A stretch of 51,471 nucleotides of DNA from the IMG/VR virus record IMGVR_UViG_3300031857_000279, positions 1 to 51,471 of that record; one strand, 5' to 3'. The notes beneath the pieces were generated by a model, which saw only the letters and a program-made list of their open reading frames with translations, had not been told where the DNA came from and did not search any database. A program made the translations under genes and the position numbers. This DNA is from a virus. Within the stretch, counting starts at the first letter, position 1, and each line of letters opens with the position of its first letter. Of the stretch, positions 38,401 to 46,638 are shown one piece after another.

Positions 38401-38690
38401 GTAAATAATTTAGCTGCAGTGTCTACATTTTCTTGAAGTGAAAGATCTACACCTGCAAGTTTTTGAATTTCATAATCAATTGTTTTAAAAAATTCATCTC
38501 TTGCCTGAGCATTAGTTTCACGAGTAAGAGGAGCATTTAACAATGACCCATATAGATTACTAATTTTTTTACGATTAGCATCGTACTGAGTTTGCTTCAT
38601 TTGAAGTGCTCCAGCATACAATTGAAAGTTAGGCTGATAAGGTTGAACACTTGGCAAAAAAAGAGGTTGTCCTGTTAAATACGTTGCCAT
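35394..38690 (-). CDS. Large helical virion cargo protein (1098 aa)
   Basis: The 1098-residue protein begins with a short extended segment and then a long helical, Gln/Lys/Ala-rich region (QMKQTQYDANRKKISNLYG) that looks coiled-coil, followed by more helical segments and a mixed C-terminal half. This layout resembles internal virion proteins of podoviruses. No enzyme motif is visible. It has its own 55-base A/T-rich upstream gap with a candidate promoter and overlaps the 1593-residue gene by 17 bases. Its position between the tail-side proteins and the polymerase fits a cargo or ejection role, which is inferred. Confidence 0.65.
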   Translation of the reverse strand: MATYLTGQPLFLPSVQPYQPNFQLYAGALQMKQTQYDANRKKISNLYGSLLNAPLTRETNAQARDEFFKTIDYEIQKLAGVDLSLQENVDTAAKLFTSIYDNKNIVKDMMWTKNFQSEMEAAESFRNCVDPAKCGGQYWDGGVQALEYKRQEFRNASDEQAMGYGDVKYTPYVNVQEKAAKIFKEMGWNYKPMPTMDGAWIIQTKNGEPIVGPLYAHLSAVLGQDPQIKDYYRTKSYLDRKNFGAANAQQYGSAEAAEAAYISEAQKSINETFSQMNREAKQESVTARAKAEDIKRGQEEGFIDKSAEIQAQMDTLFGTADKFDKFDEETSTILTSTAGTAKADLSASGDIIDQNMAALMLNQDLNKAASILAYTDYEVDIKVNEVWKMERQHQMNMELASVKAKKEQEAADEEAMGPPELNELYQSIVEADPNVDPQAAYKQMQRFSRESSDQAKTTNGQVLDKIFQQAQGFANAKGGLNQTQAAEDARLIMERALKQYKGNADYNGTAAQKKQADKWMTEWNKKSKAEQIGWAKQADLNTIIGKMPYMSIHNIIETSIGAKGGNFLEANTYNKANRQYLKSALAQLGNPETGEGALYEYENAYLEAKAWNDVKKNNHATVVKQLDATGPEEFRGKWDMLVNKETGGWKTKNSYAFTYAKDKLSYKKDDVEWMNFEDNKVRVPLGNGKYKDISVEKFFTQNGEVRSQYAWAEKKWKPAAKSKFWDTYEDALLSYSNMTREDYVEKRDSKTNANVEGVFNLLSPGYWIAAMTDEDVSMPFTDKYYNEQWRANKARKEKTIQDLYHSDSKAALDNSEMVRLYREAYNTAPIYKGKQSYVGLKGGGSTVATGLSMFVDYKYHNSQSALLERDFLQNAMGSTFGSEVRFAFGNGKLPDEHNQKAYEYFRTLMSEALMGKKESRPTWVGDYNPVGGGNEGWQQYTITLKDVAMLKQLAGNFSTENEDAVSLYEEIARNGGKVSIYLKDNAANNTLHNMTKKSALERRLDYEGTVPIAYGQYDEGLHNLKLTALPSGYNVSGNIAVGRDENGGFMYDYINQDYFGGSQNPTRINNNFVDILGNINNRLGLRPNIAYPSYGSKQ

Positions 38691-38745
38691 AATTTTTTTT
38701 ATTTATATCAAAAATAATATAAGTTTAATAAACATGATAAATTTA
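38691..38745 (-). promoter_or_regulatory. Candidate promoter in the gap before the 1098-residue gene
   Basis: This 55-base gap is very A/T-rich. On the - strand it contains TATTTTTG (38716 down to 38709), which matches the Bacteroidota -7 consensus TAnnTTTG and would put a start site about a dozen bases before the ATG at 38690. No convincing -33 TTTG lies at the usual distance. The match is short and easy to get by chance in such DNA. Confidence 0.3.
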
Positions 38746-41337
38746 TTAACCTGGTACATCTGCTTGGTAACTTAAATAATCTGGAATTTGAGGAGTATCA
38801 TCTTGTATTCCTGCATCAGCTTTAGCAATAGACCATACAACATTATCAGAAACTCCTTTTAATTTATTTCTATAATCAGAGAATAAATCATAAGCAGTAC
38901 TTTGATTAGATGAACCTGGAGTAATTGGACCTGATGGAATAAATCCTTCATAATCTTGAGTAAATGGATTCCATTGAAAATTAGGAGTTCTAAGATTCAT
39001 TGCTTGATAACCAGCTTCGTTTGTTTCTCCTATACCAAAGGCTTTAGAAACTTCTGCAAGAGCAGCTGAATTCCTAGCTTGTATTGCTTCTTTCCTATTA
39101 CTCCATTTATCATATAGATTAGTAGTTAAGTTAGCATAATTATTAGCAAAGTTGTTAATAGTATTTGCTGCATTTGCGGAGAAGTTATTAATGATTTGCT
39201 GATTAGCATTATGAATAGCTGCAGTTTGTTGAGTAATAGCATCAGCATTTACTTGAGTTGCTGCAGATAATCCCGCAGTACTTGGAGCATATGCTCTAAT
39301 GTTTTCTAAACCAAGAGCTTGCTGACCTCTAATTTGCGATTGCATATCTTCTGGAGAAAGTAAGAATGCATTAGGCAAATACATACTAGGAAATGCTTGA
39401 AAAGGAACTGGAGGTTGAGGAGCAAATCTTTCACGTGTAGCTCTTGCAAACTCAAATATATCTGGCGCAGTCCATCCTTTTCTAATAGCACCTGATTTAT
39501 ATTTTAATGCTTCTCTCTTTTTCTCAGGTGTCATGATTGCTTCTTCAGGATTAAATCCTGCTTCAACAAACTTTTTAGGGTCATCTAAATAAGCAATCTG
39601 TCCAGTTGTAGTATTAGTATAGATACCATCAATTGCAGATATCATACCTGCACCTGCTTTACCCTTAACTACATCATCACCTTTACCTACTTGACCAATA
39701 TCAAATCCCTTAAGTTCTTTTTTTAAATCTTCACTTAAATTCTTATCATCAATCAAATTTTGATATCCAATATATAAAGCTTGTTCAGTAGCGGCATCAA
39801 TTTTATCTGGAGTAGTAAGTCCAATTCTTTTCCACTCAGCATCAAATTGAGAGTTAGTAGAACCTAATTGATCAGGATCATTTTCAAAATCTGCAATTGG
39901 TTTACCTGTTGCAGCACTATGCGCGTATGTAGCAAGGTTTCTTTTTTGCATATCTAAGAACATCTGATATGCAACTTCTGGATCCTGAAGTTTCTTTTTA
40001 ATTTCTGCAATTTGAGTAGGAGAAAGTCCTCTTACTTTACTAGTATCATCCATAGCATCAAGAGCTCGTTTTCTAAGCTCTTCTTTAACTTTAGGATTAT
40101 TAAATTTCTCCTTAATATAATTATATTGGAAAGCTTGTGCTTTTTGTCCAGCAAATAGAGTATTAAGATCTTCTGATTCATAATCAGACCAAGCAGATTT
40201 TTGCTGTACTATTTTATAGCTACCATCTGAATTCTTAACAACTACAGGTTTACCATTCGACTCTGTATAAGCAGCTGCTCTTGCAGTTTCATACTCATCT
40301 TGTGACTTATACTTTGAACGATCTATAATAATAGCATCTGCAGGTATCTGACTACGAGTAATCTTAATACCCGTATTTGTTCCTTCATTAGGTCTTACAT
40401 ATCCAACTAATTCATTATTTGCATTAACAAGTTCATACTGTCCTGTTTGAGGATTGTATCTAACTCGTTCACCTGATTGAATAGTTCCTGCTTTTTGATA
40501 TTTTTTTACTCCTCCACCATTCTTATATTTAACCAAACCACCTCTACGCATAGGCATACCTTGAGGCATTTGCATTTCAGGTTGAGGCATAGGAGTACCA
40601 GGCATACCTTGCATAGGAGGCATACCATTATCCATTTGTTGAGCAAAAGCTTGTTCTTGTGCTGGTGCCTTAATTGCTTCTAAGAAAGGATCAATTGCTT
40701 TTTCAATATCTAATCCTATTTTTTCTGCATAAGGAACACCTACCGCAGGAACATCTGTTTCACCTTCATCATTAGTAAAGCCTTTAGTAGCTTCTTGAAG
40801 TAATGATATCAAACCAAGCTTATCAATCTTGTTTTGAATATTCATTTGTGCAGTATCTTTTGTTATTTGATCTGAATCAGGATCTAATAAAAGTTTAATA
40901 TCGTCATTAAGCATATATGGCTTTGACAACTCTGCATACGTGTATCCAGATTTCTTAGCAGCTTTACCAAGCATCTTAAGAATATCTGCATCTCTCTCCT
41001 TAAGATAATCTGAGAATATAAAACTTCCTTCAGGTACACTAAGCGGTGTTCCACCTTTAGAATGTTTCTTACCTCCGATAATATATGTTTTAGGAAGAGC
41101 TTTTGTCCAAGCATCATCCCCCATAGGAGTAATGATTGTTTCACCTTTTTCAGCTTCAATATTTGCTTTTTCTCTAGAAGTAGGACCCAGATTTTTTTTA
41201 ACTTCAAGACCAGGTTCCATGCCTTCTTTAAAGCTAATAGGAAATTGAAAAGCATTATTATTAAGCTTTCCTTTTGTAGACGTCCCTAGCTCTGCTTTAG
41301 GAAGCGGCTCTTTCTTAATACGAACTCTGTACTTCAT
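38746..41337 (-). CDS. Virion-type protein (863 aa) with glycine-pair motifs
   Basis: Order of parts: an N-terminal basic stretch; a segment with IEAEKGETIITP and then IIGGKKHSKGGTPLSVPEGS (about residues 57-112), a pattern I recall from several Bacteroidota phage virion proteins; a helical region; a Met/Pro/Gln-rich linker (about 232-262) ending in RRGGLVKYKNGGGVKKYQKAG (given in part here as RRGGLV and KNGGG); a mixed region; and a C-terminal Asn/Ala-rich heptad-like stretch (about 702-752) that may form a coiled coil. Function unknown; structural or cargo protein inferred from position. It is separated from the upstream gene by only 2 bases, so the two are probably translated from one transcript. 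Confidence 0.65.
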   Translation of the reverse strand: MKYRVRIKKEPLPKAELGTSTKGKLNNNAFQFPISFKEGMEPGLEVKKNLGPTSREKANIEAEKGETIITPMGDDAWTKALPKTYIIGGKKHSKGGTPLSVPEGSFIFSDYLKERDADILKMLGKAAKKSGYTYAELSKPYMLNDDIKLLLDPDSDQITKDTAQMNIQNKIDKLGLISLLQEATKGFTNDEGETDVPAVGVPYAEKIGLDIEKAIDPFLEAIKAPAQEQAFAQQMDNGMPPMQGMPGTPMPQPEMQMPQGMPMRRGGLVKYKNGGGVKKYQKAGTIQSGERVRYNPQTGQYELVNANNELVGYVRPNEGTNTGIKITRSQIPADAIIIDRSKYKSQDEYETARAAAYTESNGKPVVVKNSDGSYKIVQQKSAWSDYESEDLNTLFAGQKAQAFQYNYIKEKFNNPKVKEELRKRALDAMDDTSKVRGLSPTQIAEIKKKLQDPEVAYQMFLDMQKRNLATYAHSAATGKPIADFENDPDQLGSTNSQFDAEWKRIGLTTPDKIDAATEQALYIGYQNLIDDKNLSEDLKKELKGFDIGQVGKGDDVVKGKAGAGMISAIDGIYTNTTTGQIAYLDDPKKFVEAGFNPEEAIMTPEKKREALKYKSGAIRKGWTAPDIFEFARATRERFAPQPPVPFQAFPSMYLPNAFLLSPEDMQSQIRGQQALGLENIRAYAPSTAGLSAATQVNADAITQQTAAIHNANQQIINNFSANAANTINNFANNYANLTTNLYDKWSNRKEAIQARNSAALAEVSKAFGIGETNEAGYQAMNLRTPNFQWNPFTQDYEGFIPSGPITPGSSNQSTAYDLFSDYRNKLKGVSDNVVWSIAKADAGIQDDTPQIPDYLSYQADVPG

Positions 41338-41339
41338 AG

Positions 41340-43508
41340 TTATAGGTATTCAATTTGACCACCTCGTTTCATAATGTCTTGAATCTCATCTTCGTCAAGA
41401 TAATAAACACTTTCATCTTCATCATCATAACCATCCATATAAGATCCACCTGCTTGGTAAGTTCCACCATATGCACCAAGGTTAGGTTGCATTGTATTTA
41501 ATTCACCTGGATTTTGTGGAAACCTGTAAGCTTGAGAATAGTCAGGTTGAAGGTATGGTATTTCTTGTCCTATTAAACCTGGTCCCATACCATGACTTCC
41601 TTTACCCATAAGCATATCACCTCTTAATGTAGCATGCCAACTTGTTGGAGTATATGCAGCTTCATTTTCAGGAGTTTGTGCTGCTTCTAACATTGTAGAA
41701 GCAAAATCCATTCCAGGACTTGCAAATCTACCAATACCTCCAAGAGAAGGTGAGTATTTATTTCTCATTACAAGTTTACCTGCTCTACCACCTACTGCCA
41801 TAGGTTGTGTCTTTTCCTCAAACAAGTTCATTTCTTGATCAATTGCTTCTTGAGGTATTTCTCCTTTGAACATATTCGTAGGAAGATTATTAGATAATGT
41901 TTCTCCAGTTTTTCTTCTATATTTACGAGCATTTCTATCCATTGCTCTTTCACCTCTTCTGATATCTCTTTCAGTTTCTTTTTCAGAATCAGGTTGTCCA
42001 AATCCTCTAACTAACTTACCAAAACGATTAGCAAATCCTTTTTCTTTATTTCTAGTTACATCATCTTCTGATAAACCATCTTCAGGAGTTCTACCACTTT
42101 GTCGAAGATATTCAGGATCTTGATAAGATTTCATTGCCTTACGTTCTGTAGTAAGATTACCATAAGCATCACGTACATTTTTTTCTGTATCATCATACAT
42201 ACTAAAATCTCCTACTCTTTCAACTGAACCATCAGGTTTATATTTCCATTTAGCAACAAGTCTAGGACCCATTATTCCTGAGCTTACTTTAAACTTATTC
42301 ATGAAAACATCTTCTGGAGTCATTGCTTGAAATGCTTGACCTATTGCACCTGCTCCATATGTACCTAATAGATTTTCCATACTAGAAGCAGCAGGGAATC
42401 CTCCAGTAAATCCTCCAGGATAACCTTGCCCTCCTTGAGTCCCAGGTTGACCAAATTTAAGTTGACCATTTTCAAAATAGAATCCACCCATAGGTCCTGT
42501 ATAATATTTTGAACCTTGTCCTTGATTTTGAGTTGTTGTTTCATTTCCAACATCTCGTTGTCTACGTAATGCTTCAATATATGTATTGACACGATTTACT
42601 GCATCAGAATCTTGTCTACCTTCTTTTACTGCTTGATGATATTCTTCGTCAGTAACTCCTAAATCATCAAGTGCCATGTTAATTTCATCAGTAGTATATG
42701 TTCCTCCAGGTTGAAATCTTTTAGCACCACCAAACCTAGACATACTCATTTCATCCTGTTTTCTCATTTCCCTAAACATAGGACCTACAGCTCTTGTTTT
42801 AATACTTGTAGCTTCTGTGTCTTCTGCAAGATCACCTAATGCACCCATAAAATTTTGTCCTGCATTTTGAAGTTTATTCTGCATAGAGTAAAAATTCTGA
42901 ATCATTGGATTACCTGCAGGATCATCATACCCGCCATAGAAAGGTCCAAAGTTGTAGTTATAGCTACCCCCAAGATCATACATATCATTAGGAGCTCCAG
43001 CATTATTCATCTGGTTCATCTTCATTTCATATGCTTTGTCAACTATGTTAAGCATCATTTTTTTTCCTAAACTATTCATAATAAGTTTAGCATTATTCTC
43101 AACAACATTATCAGAAGTTACATTTTGATTTGTAGCTCCACCAGCAATTTTCTTATATAAAGATTTTTTAACCTTATTCATATCTCCACCAAATCTTGCC
43201 ATTGGTGCAGTCTCAGAAGGCATTGCTGCTACTGAAGGACCTCCTTGAGAACTTTGCTGAGACATAAGCTGTTCTGCTATTTGTGATAACATAGCTTGCT
43301 GTTGATCAGGTTGCATTTGCATAAATGATTGCATAAACTGTTGAGCCTCTTGCTCAGTCATTTGTTGTGACTGCATATAAGCTTTAAGAATCATCTCTGC
43401 TTGCCCACCTTGATCAGCTCCAGGTATTTGACCTCCTGGTTGATATATTGCCATTGATGGTCCTGATTGTCCTGATGGTCTAAACACTCTTACTTTTTTT
43501 CTTTCCAT
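41340..43508 (-). CDS. Virion-type protein (722 aa), Gln/Met-rich, glycine-pair motifs
   Basis: The protein opens with a basic segment and IYQPGGQI, followed by a Gln/Met-rich helical stretch (about residues 40-95). ARFGGD (about 106), SRFGGAKRFQPGG (about 255-268) and a C-terminal module (683-722) with YQAGG, YYLDEDEIQDI and KRGGQIEYL follow. The final module matches the ends of the upstream 1022-residue protein. Much of the middle is low-complexity and Gly-rich. No enzyme motif is visible. It is inferred to be a virion component from its place in the late block. Its 61-base upstream gap is A/T-rich and may hold a promoter. Confidence 0.65.
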   Translation of the reverse strand: MERKKVRVFRPSGQSGPSMAIYQPGGQIPGADQGGQAEMILKAYMQSQQMTEQEAQQFMQSFMQMQPDQQQAMLSQIAEQLMSQQSSQGGPSVAAMPSETAPMARFGGDMNKVKKSLYKKIAGGATNQNVTSDNVVENNAKLIMNSLGKKMMLNIVDKAYEMKMNQMNNAGAPNDMYDLGGSYNYNFGPFYGGYDDPAGNPMIQNFYSMQNKLQNAGQNFMGALGDLAEDTEATSIKTRAVGPMFREMRKQDEMSMSRFGGAKRFQPGGTYTTDEINMALDDLGVTDEEYHQAVKEGRQDSDAVNRVNTYIEALRRQRDVGNETTTQNQGQGSKYYTGPMGGFYFENGQLKFGQPGTQGGQGYPGGFTGGFPAASSMENLLGTYGAGAIGQAFQAMTPEDVFMNKFKVSSGIMGPRLVAKWKYKPDGSVERVGDFSMYDDTEKNVRDAYGNLTTERKAMKSYQDPEYLRQSGRTPEDGLSEDDVTRNKEKGFANRFGKLVRGFGQPDSEKETERDIRRGERAMDRNARKYRRKTGETLSNNLPTNMFKGEIPQEAIDQEMNLFEEKTQPMAVGGRAGKLVMRNKYSPSLGGIGRFASPGMDFASTMLEAAQTPENEAAYTPTSWHATLRGDMLMGKGSHGMGPGLIGQEIPYLQPDYSQAYRFPQNPGELNTMQPNLGAYGGTYQAGGSYMDGYDDEDESVYYLDEDEIQDIMKRGGQIEYL

Positions 43509-43569
43509 AATGTATGGTATATAAGTATAATATAGTAAAAATAAAATTTATTTGCTAAACATAGGATAT
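43509..43569 (-). other. A/T-rich gap before the 722-residue gene
   Basis: A 61-base gap composed almost wholly of A and T on both sides of a short mixed part. It is the longest gap in the right block and could contain a late promoter or leader. I see no clear -7/-33 pair and no hairpin with a T tract. Confidence 0.3.
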
Positions 43570-46500
43570 TTATTCTTCTATGACAGTTATCCCGCCTGCT
43601 CTTAGTTGATTTATTTCGTCTTGAGTAAGATATTCAACAGTACCTCCTGTAGCAAAGTTATTCTTATCATAGAACATATGTAGTTCTAATGCGTTGTTAC
43701 CAGGATCCATGTTACCACCTTTTTTAAAAGTTTCAATTTGACTATTTTGAGTATTAACTGTAGGTACATTACTTGTTTCTAAAATTGGAGATTTTGGTTG
43801 TTGAAACGTTTTATTAAATGCAATAACATCCTCCGCATTTTTTAAAAGTTTTCTTTTCTTTTTGTTACTAATATCCATATTATTAATACGGTCAATCATT
43901 TGTTGATTGTAATCAACTTGTATTATATCTTCTTGAGGTCTTTCAGTATTAAAATAACTTCTATCTAAAGCTACTGTAGCAAGAGTTGGTCTAGGTCCTC
44001 TATCAGCTTTGTTTTCTGCAGCTTTCCAAGCAGCTTGTTTTTTTATAAGCTCATCTTGCATTTTTTTAGTCTGACCTATATAGCGATAATAGTCCATTCT
44101 ATCAAGAGGCTCTATATTTGTTTCATAGTTAGTTAAACCATAAGCTAAACGAACACCATTGTCAGCATTGTAATAATTACCTGCTTCAGGATTATTAGGT
44201 TCATCAGCATCAGGACTAGCATAAATAGTTGTATGGTGAGGTCTTCTTATATAACCTTTAGAAGCATCTGTATAATCTGCAGGAGAGTTTTCAACCCAAA
44301 GAGCCATATCTCCAGGTTGTCTTTGATTAGCAGGAATTTTTTCAAAAGGTAAAGATCCACTATTTACTTTTTGTACAAAATCAAGATTACCTCCAATAAT
44401 TGGTACGTCATTAGCTCCTGCTTTTTGATATGTAAAACATCCATAAGGAGTACAATATAATTCACGACTAGGTGTTGCTCGTGGATTCCATTGATTTTCA
44501 TTTGCATCCCATCTAGCTACATTATACTTTCCTTGATTAGGAAGTAATGCTTTTACAGTTGGGGTTAACGTTTGTCGTGCAGCTTCTAATTGTTTTGGGT
44601 TTTCTGCTGAAATATAGTTTGAATATGCTTGTCCTTCAGGACTATTAAACCAATCATCAGTAAGCATATAATTATCTGCACTATCTAACGTTTTAGCAGT
44701 AGGGATTATATTTTTTCTTACATTAGCAACACGTTGTTTTTCTTTCTCTAATGCAATAATGTAATCATCATATGCTTTCTTAGCAGCATCTGCAGTTTGC
44801 GCATAATATTCTCCATACGTTAATTCAGAATCTGTAGGCGCATTACTAGCTTGTGATTGAATACCATTTTGAGCTTGTGTAAGGCCTCCTTTTTGATATC
44901 TTTCTGTAGTCTCTTCTCCTGTAGTTGGGTTATAATACATTACTCTAGGAGCATTCATTTCTTCCCAACCTTCTCCAGGAAAATATGCAGAATAAGGAAC
45001 TTGTCTTAATTCTTTTACTCTAAACTTACCTTTTCTGTTAGGATCAGGTTCCATAATAGTTTGAGATCTATTAGCAACTTGTATAGGTTCGTATTTTTGA
45101 GGAATATAATTATAATTATTAGGAATGATTTCTGTTTGTATTTGTGGTAATTTTTTAGTAGGTAGGTATAGTGTCTCTAACTTAGGATTAGTTTTAACTG
45201 GTTTTATATATACAAACTCATTACCAGCTTCTGTATATGTGCCTATTCTTGGATCATCAGGATCAGATACATATATTGGTGGATATTTCTTATTATAATT
45301 TTGTGATTTGGACGTATTTGACTTAGATGCAGTACTACTTGGATTTACAAATTTTACAGGCTGTACTGGTTTTTTATATTTCCATACTCTCCATGGTTGT
45401 TGACCTGTATAATAGGTATATTCTTTAATTGGATTAATCCTACTATAAGGATTGCCTGGTAACATAAGTTCTCCCCATCCTTGATTTTTACCTTGAAGAT
45501 CGCCTAATGTATGCATCTGTTTATCACTGCCGTTATAGTTTGATTTTTTTAAAGCATTCTGAAATTCATTATAGGCATAATATAAAGATAAACTATCCTT
45601 ATAGGCAGCTTGTCTTGATCTAAAGTCATCTATGTCTGAAGTAAGATAAGGTTTAACCGTTTTTCCTTTCTGAGCTTGAGTTAATTGAGGTCCTGTTGTA
45701 CCAGCAGTTTGGAAATGAGTAATTTGATTATTTACATAACCACCTTTACGTTGTGTAATAACAGGTTGTTCTACAGCATTTTCTGCAGCATCTTCAGCTC
45801 TCCACTGTTGAAGAGTTTCATTATATGGTATAGTAGAATAAATAGGCCAATACTGATTTCCTCTAGTATAATGTTTATAGTTGTCTTTATTGAACTTATT
45901 ATCCATAGAATATTCTACATCTATATTATCGCGATTTTTAAATCTAGCTACAAATACTCCAGGGGACACTTCTACCTTCTGATATTGATCAGGTTTATAT
46001 GTACCTTCTTGTGTAGTAAAATCACCTGTTCGTTCATTATAGTATGGTATTACAGCATCTTCCTGTTGTTTTAATTTTTCTAATCTTAATGATTCACCTG
46101 ATCTATCAGTATAAGGTTTCTGAGTATCAAAGTATGTCATTGGGTTAGGTGGTGTTTCTGTTGTACCAGCAGTTTGAGCCATAGGTAGTTCTTCTACAAC
46201 GTATCCACCTTTTCTATACTGTTCAATTTCTTCATCTGTTAAATCAAGATATTCACCACCATCTTGGTAAATATCTTTATCATAGAACATATGTAGTTCA
46301 AGAGCATTATTACCAGGATCATTTTTATCTACAAATCTACCACCATCTCTAGCCATTTGTTTTTCAACAATACTATTAGCTCCAGGAAAGTATGTAGTAG
46401 TAGTGTCCCATGCTGGTTTAAATACAGGTGCCATTCCATTATCAGGATAAAGCATTAGATCTTTATCCGTAGGATTATAAATTGAATCTGTATAAAGCTT

Positions 46501-46638
46501 AAGCGCAGGTTTATTAGAATTTTTTGGATTCTTATATCCATTGCCTTTTATATCAACATTAATGTCTGCAGTTTTCTTCTGAGACTTAGCAGCCTTTGCT
46601 TCCTTAAGAGCTTTTGAGAGTTCTGATCTATTATACAT
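43570..46638 (-). CDS. Virion-type protein (1022 aa) with probable cysteine peptidase domain and duplicated ends
   Basis: Residues 107-150 and 978-1022 form a duplicated module: DPGNNALELHMFYDK, then a glycine pair, an YL-x-x-D/E-E-I helix and GGYVVEE or GGITVIEE. Further glycine-pair motifs lie near 295 and 577, each followed by a Gln/Ala/Gly stretch. Between them (about residues 725-805) is a probable NlpC/P60- or CHAP-like cysteine peptidase: ELYCTPYGCF (Cys near 729 and 733), QPGDMALW (near 776) and HHTTIYAS (His near 801). That domain could cut peptidoglycan during entry. The stop of the upstream gene shares its last base with this ATG (TAATG). The duplications are plain in the sequence; the enzyme reading is moderate. 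Confidence 0.68.
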   Translation of the reverse strand: MYNRSELSKALKEAKAAKSQKKTADINVDIKGNGYKNPKNSNKPALKLYTDSIYNPTDKDLMLYPDNGMAPVFKPAWDTTTTYFPGANSIVEKQMARDGGRFVDKNDPGNNALELHMFYDKDIYQDGGEYLDLTDEEIEQYRKGGYVVEELPMAQTAGTTETPPNPMTYFDTQKPYTDRSGESLRLEKLKQQEDAVIPYYNERTGDFTTQEGTYKPDQYQKVEVSPGVFVARFKNRDNIDVEYSMDNKFNKDNYKHYTRGNQYWPIYSTIPYNETLQQWRAEDAAENAVEQPVITQRKGGYVNNQITHFQTAGTTGPQLTQAQKGKTVKPYLTSDIDDFRSRQAAYKDSLSLYYAYNEFQNALKKSNYNGSDKQMHTLGDLQGKNQGWGELMLPGNPYSRINPIKEYTYYTGQQPWRVWKYKKPVQPVKFVNPSSTASKSNTSKSQNYNKKYPPIYVSDPDDPRIGTYTEAGNEFVYIKPVKTNPKLETLYLPTKKLPQIQTEIIPNNYNYIPQKYEPIQVANRSQTIMEPDPNRKGKFRVKELRQVPYSAYFPGEGWEEMNAPRVMYYNPTTGEETTERYQKGGLTQAQNGIQSQASNAPTDSELTYGEYYAQTADAAKKAYDDYIIALEKEKQRVANVRKNIIPTAKTLDSADNYMLTDDWFNSPEGQAYSNYISAENPKQLEAARQTLTPTVKALLPNQGKYNVARWDANENQWNPRATPSRELYCTPYGCFTYQKAGANDVPIIGGNLDFVQKVNSGSLPFEKIPANQRQPGDMALWVENSPADYTDASKGYIRRPHHTTIYASPDADEPNNPEAGNYYNADNGVRLAYGLTNYETNIEPLDRMDYYRYIGQTKKMQDELIKKQAAWKAAENKADRGPRPTLATVALDRSYFNTERPQEDIIQVDYNQQMIDRINNMDISNKKKRKLLKNAEDVIAFNKTFQQPKSPILETSNVPTVNTQNSQIETFKKGGNMDPGNNALELHMFYDKNNFATGGTVEYLTQDEINQLRAGGITVIEE

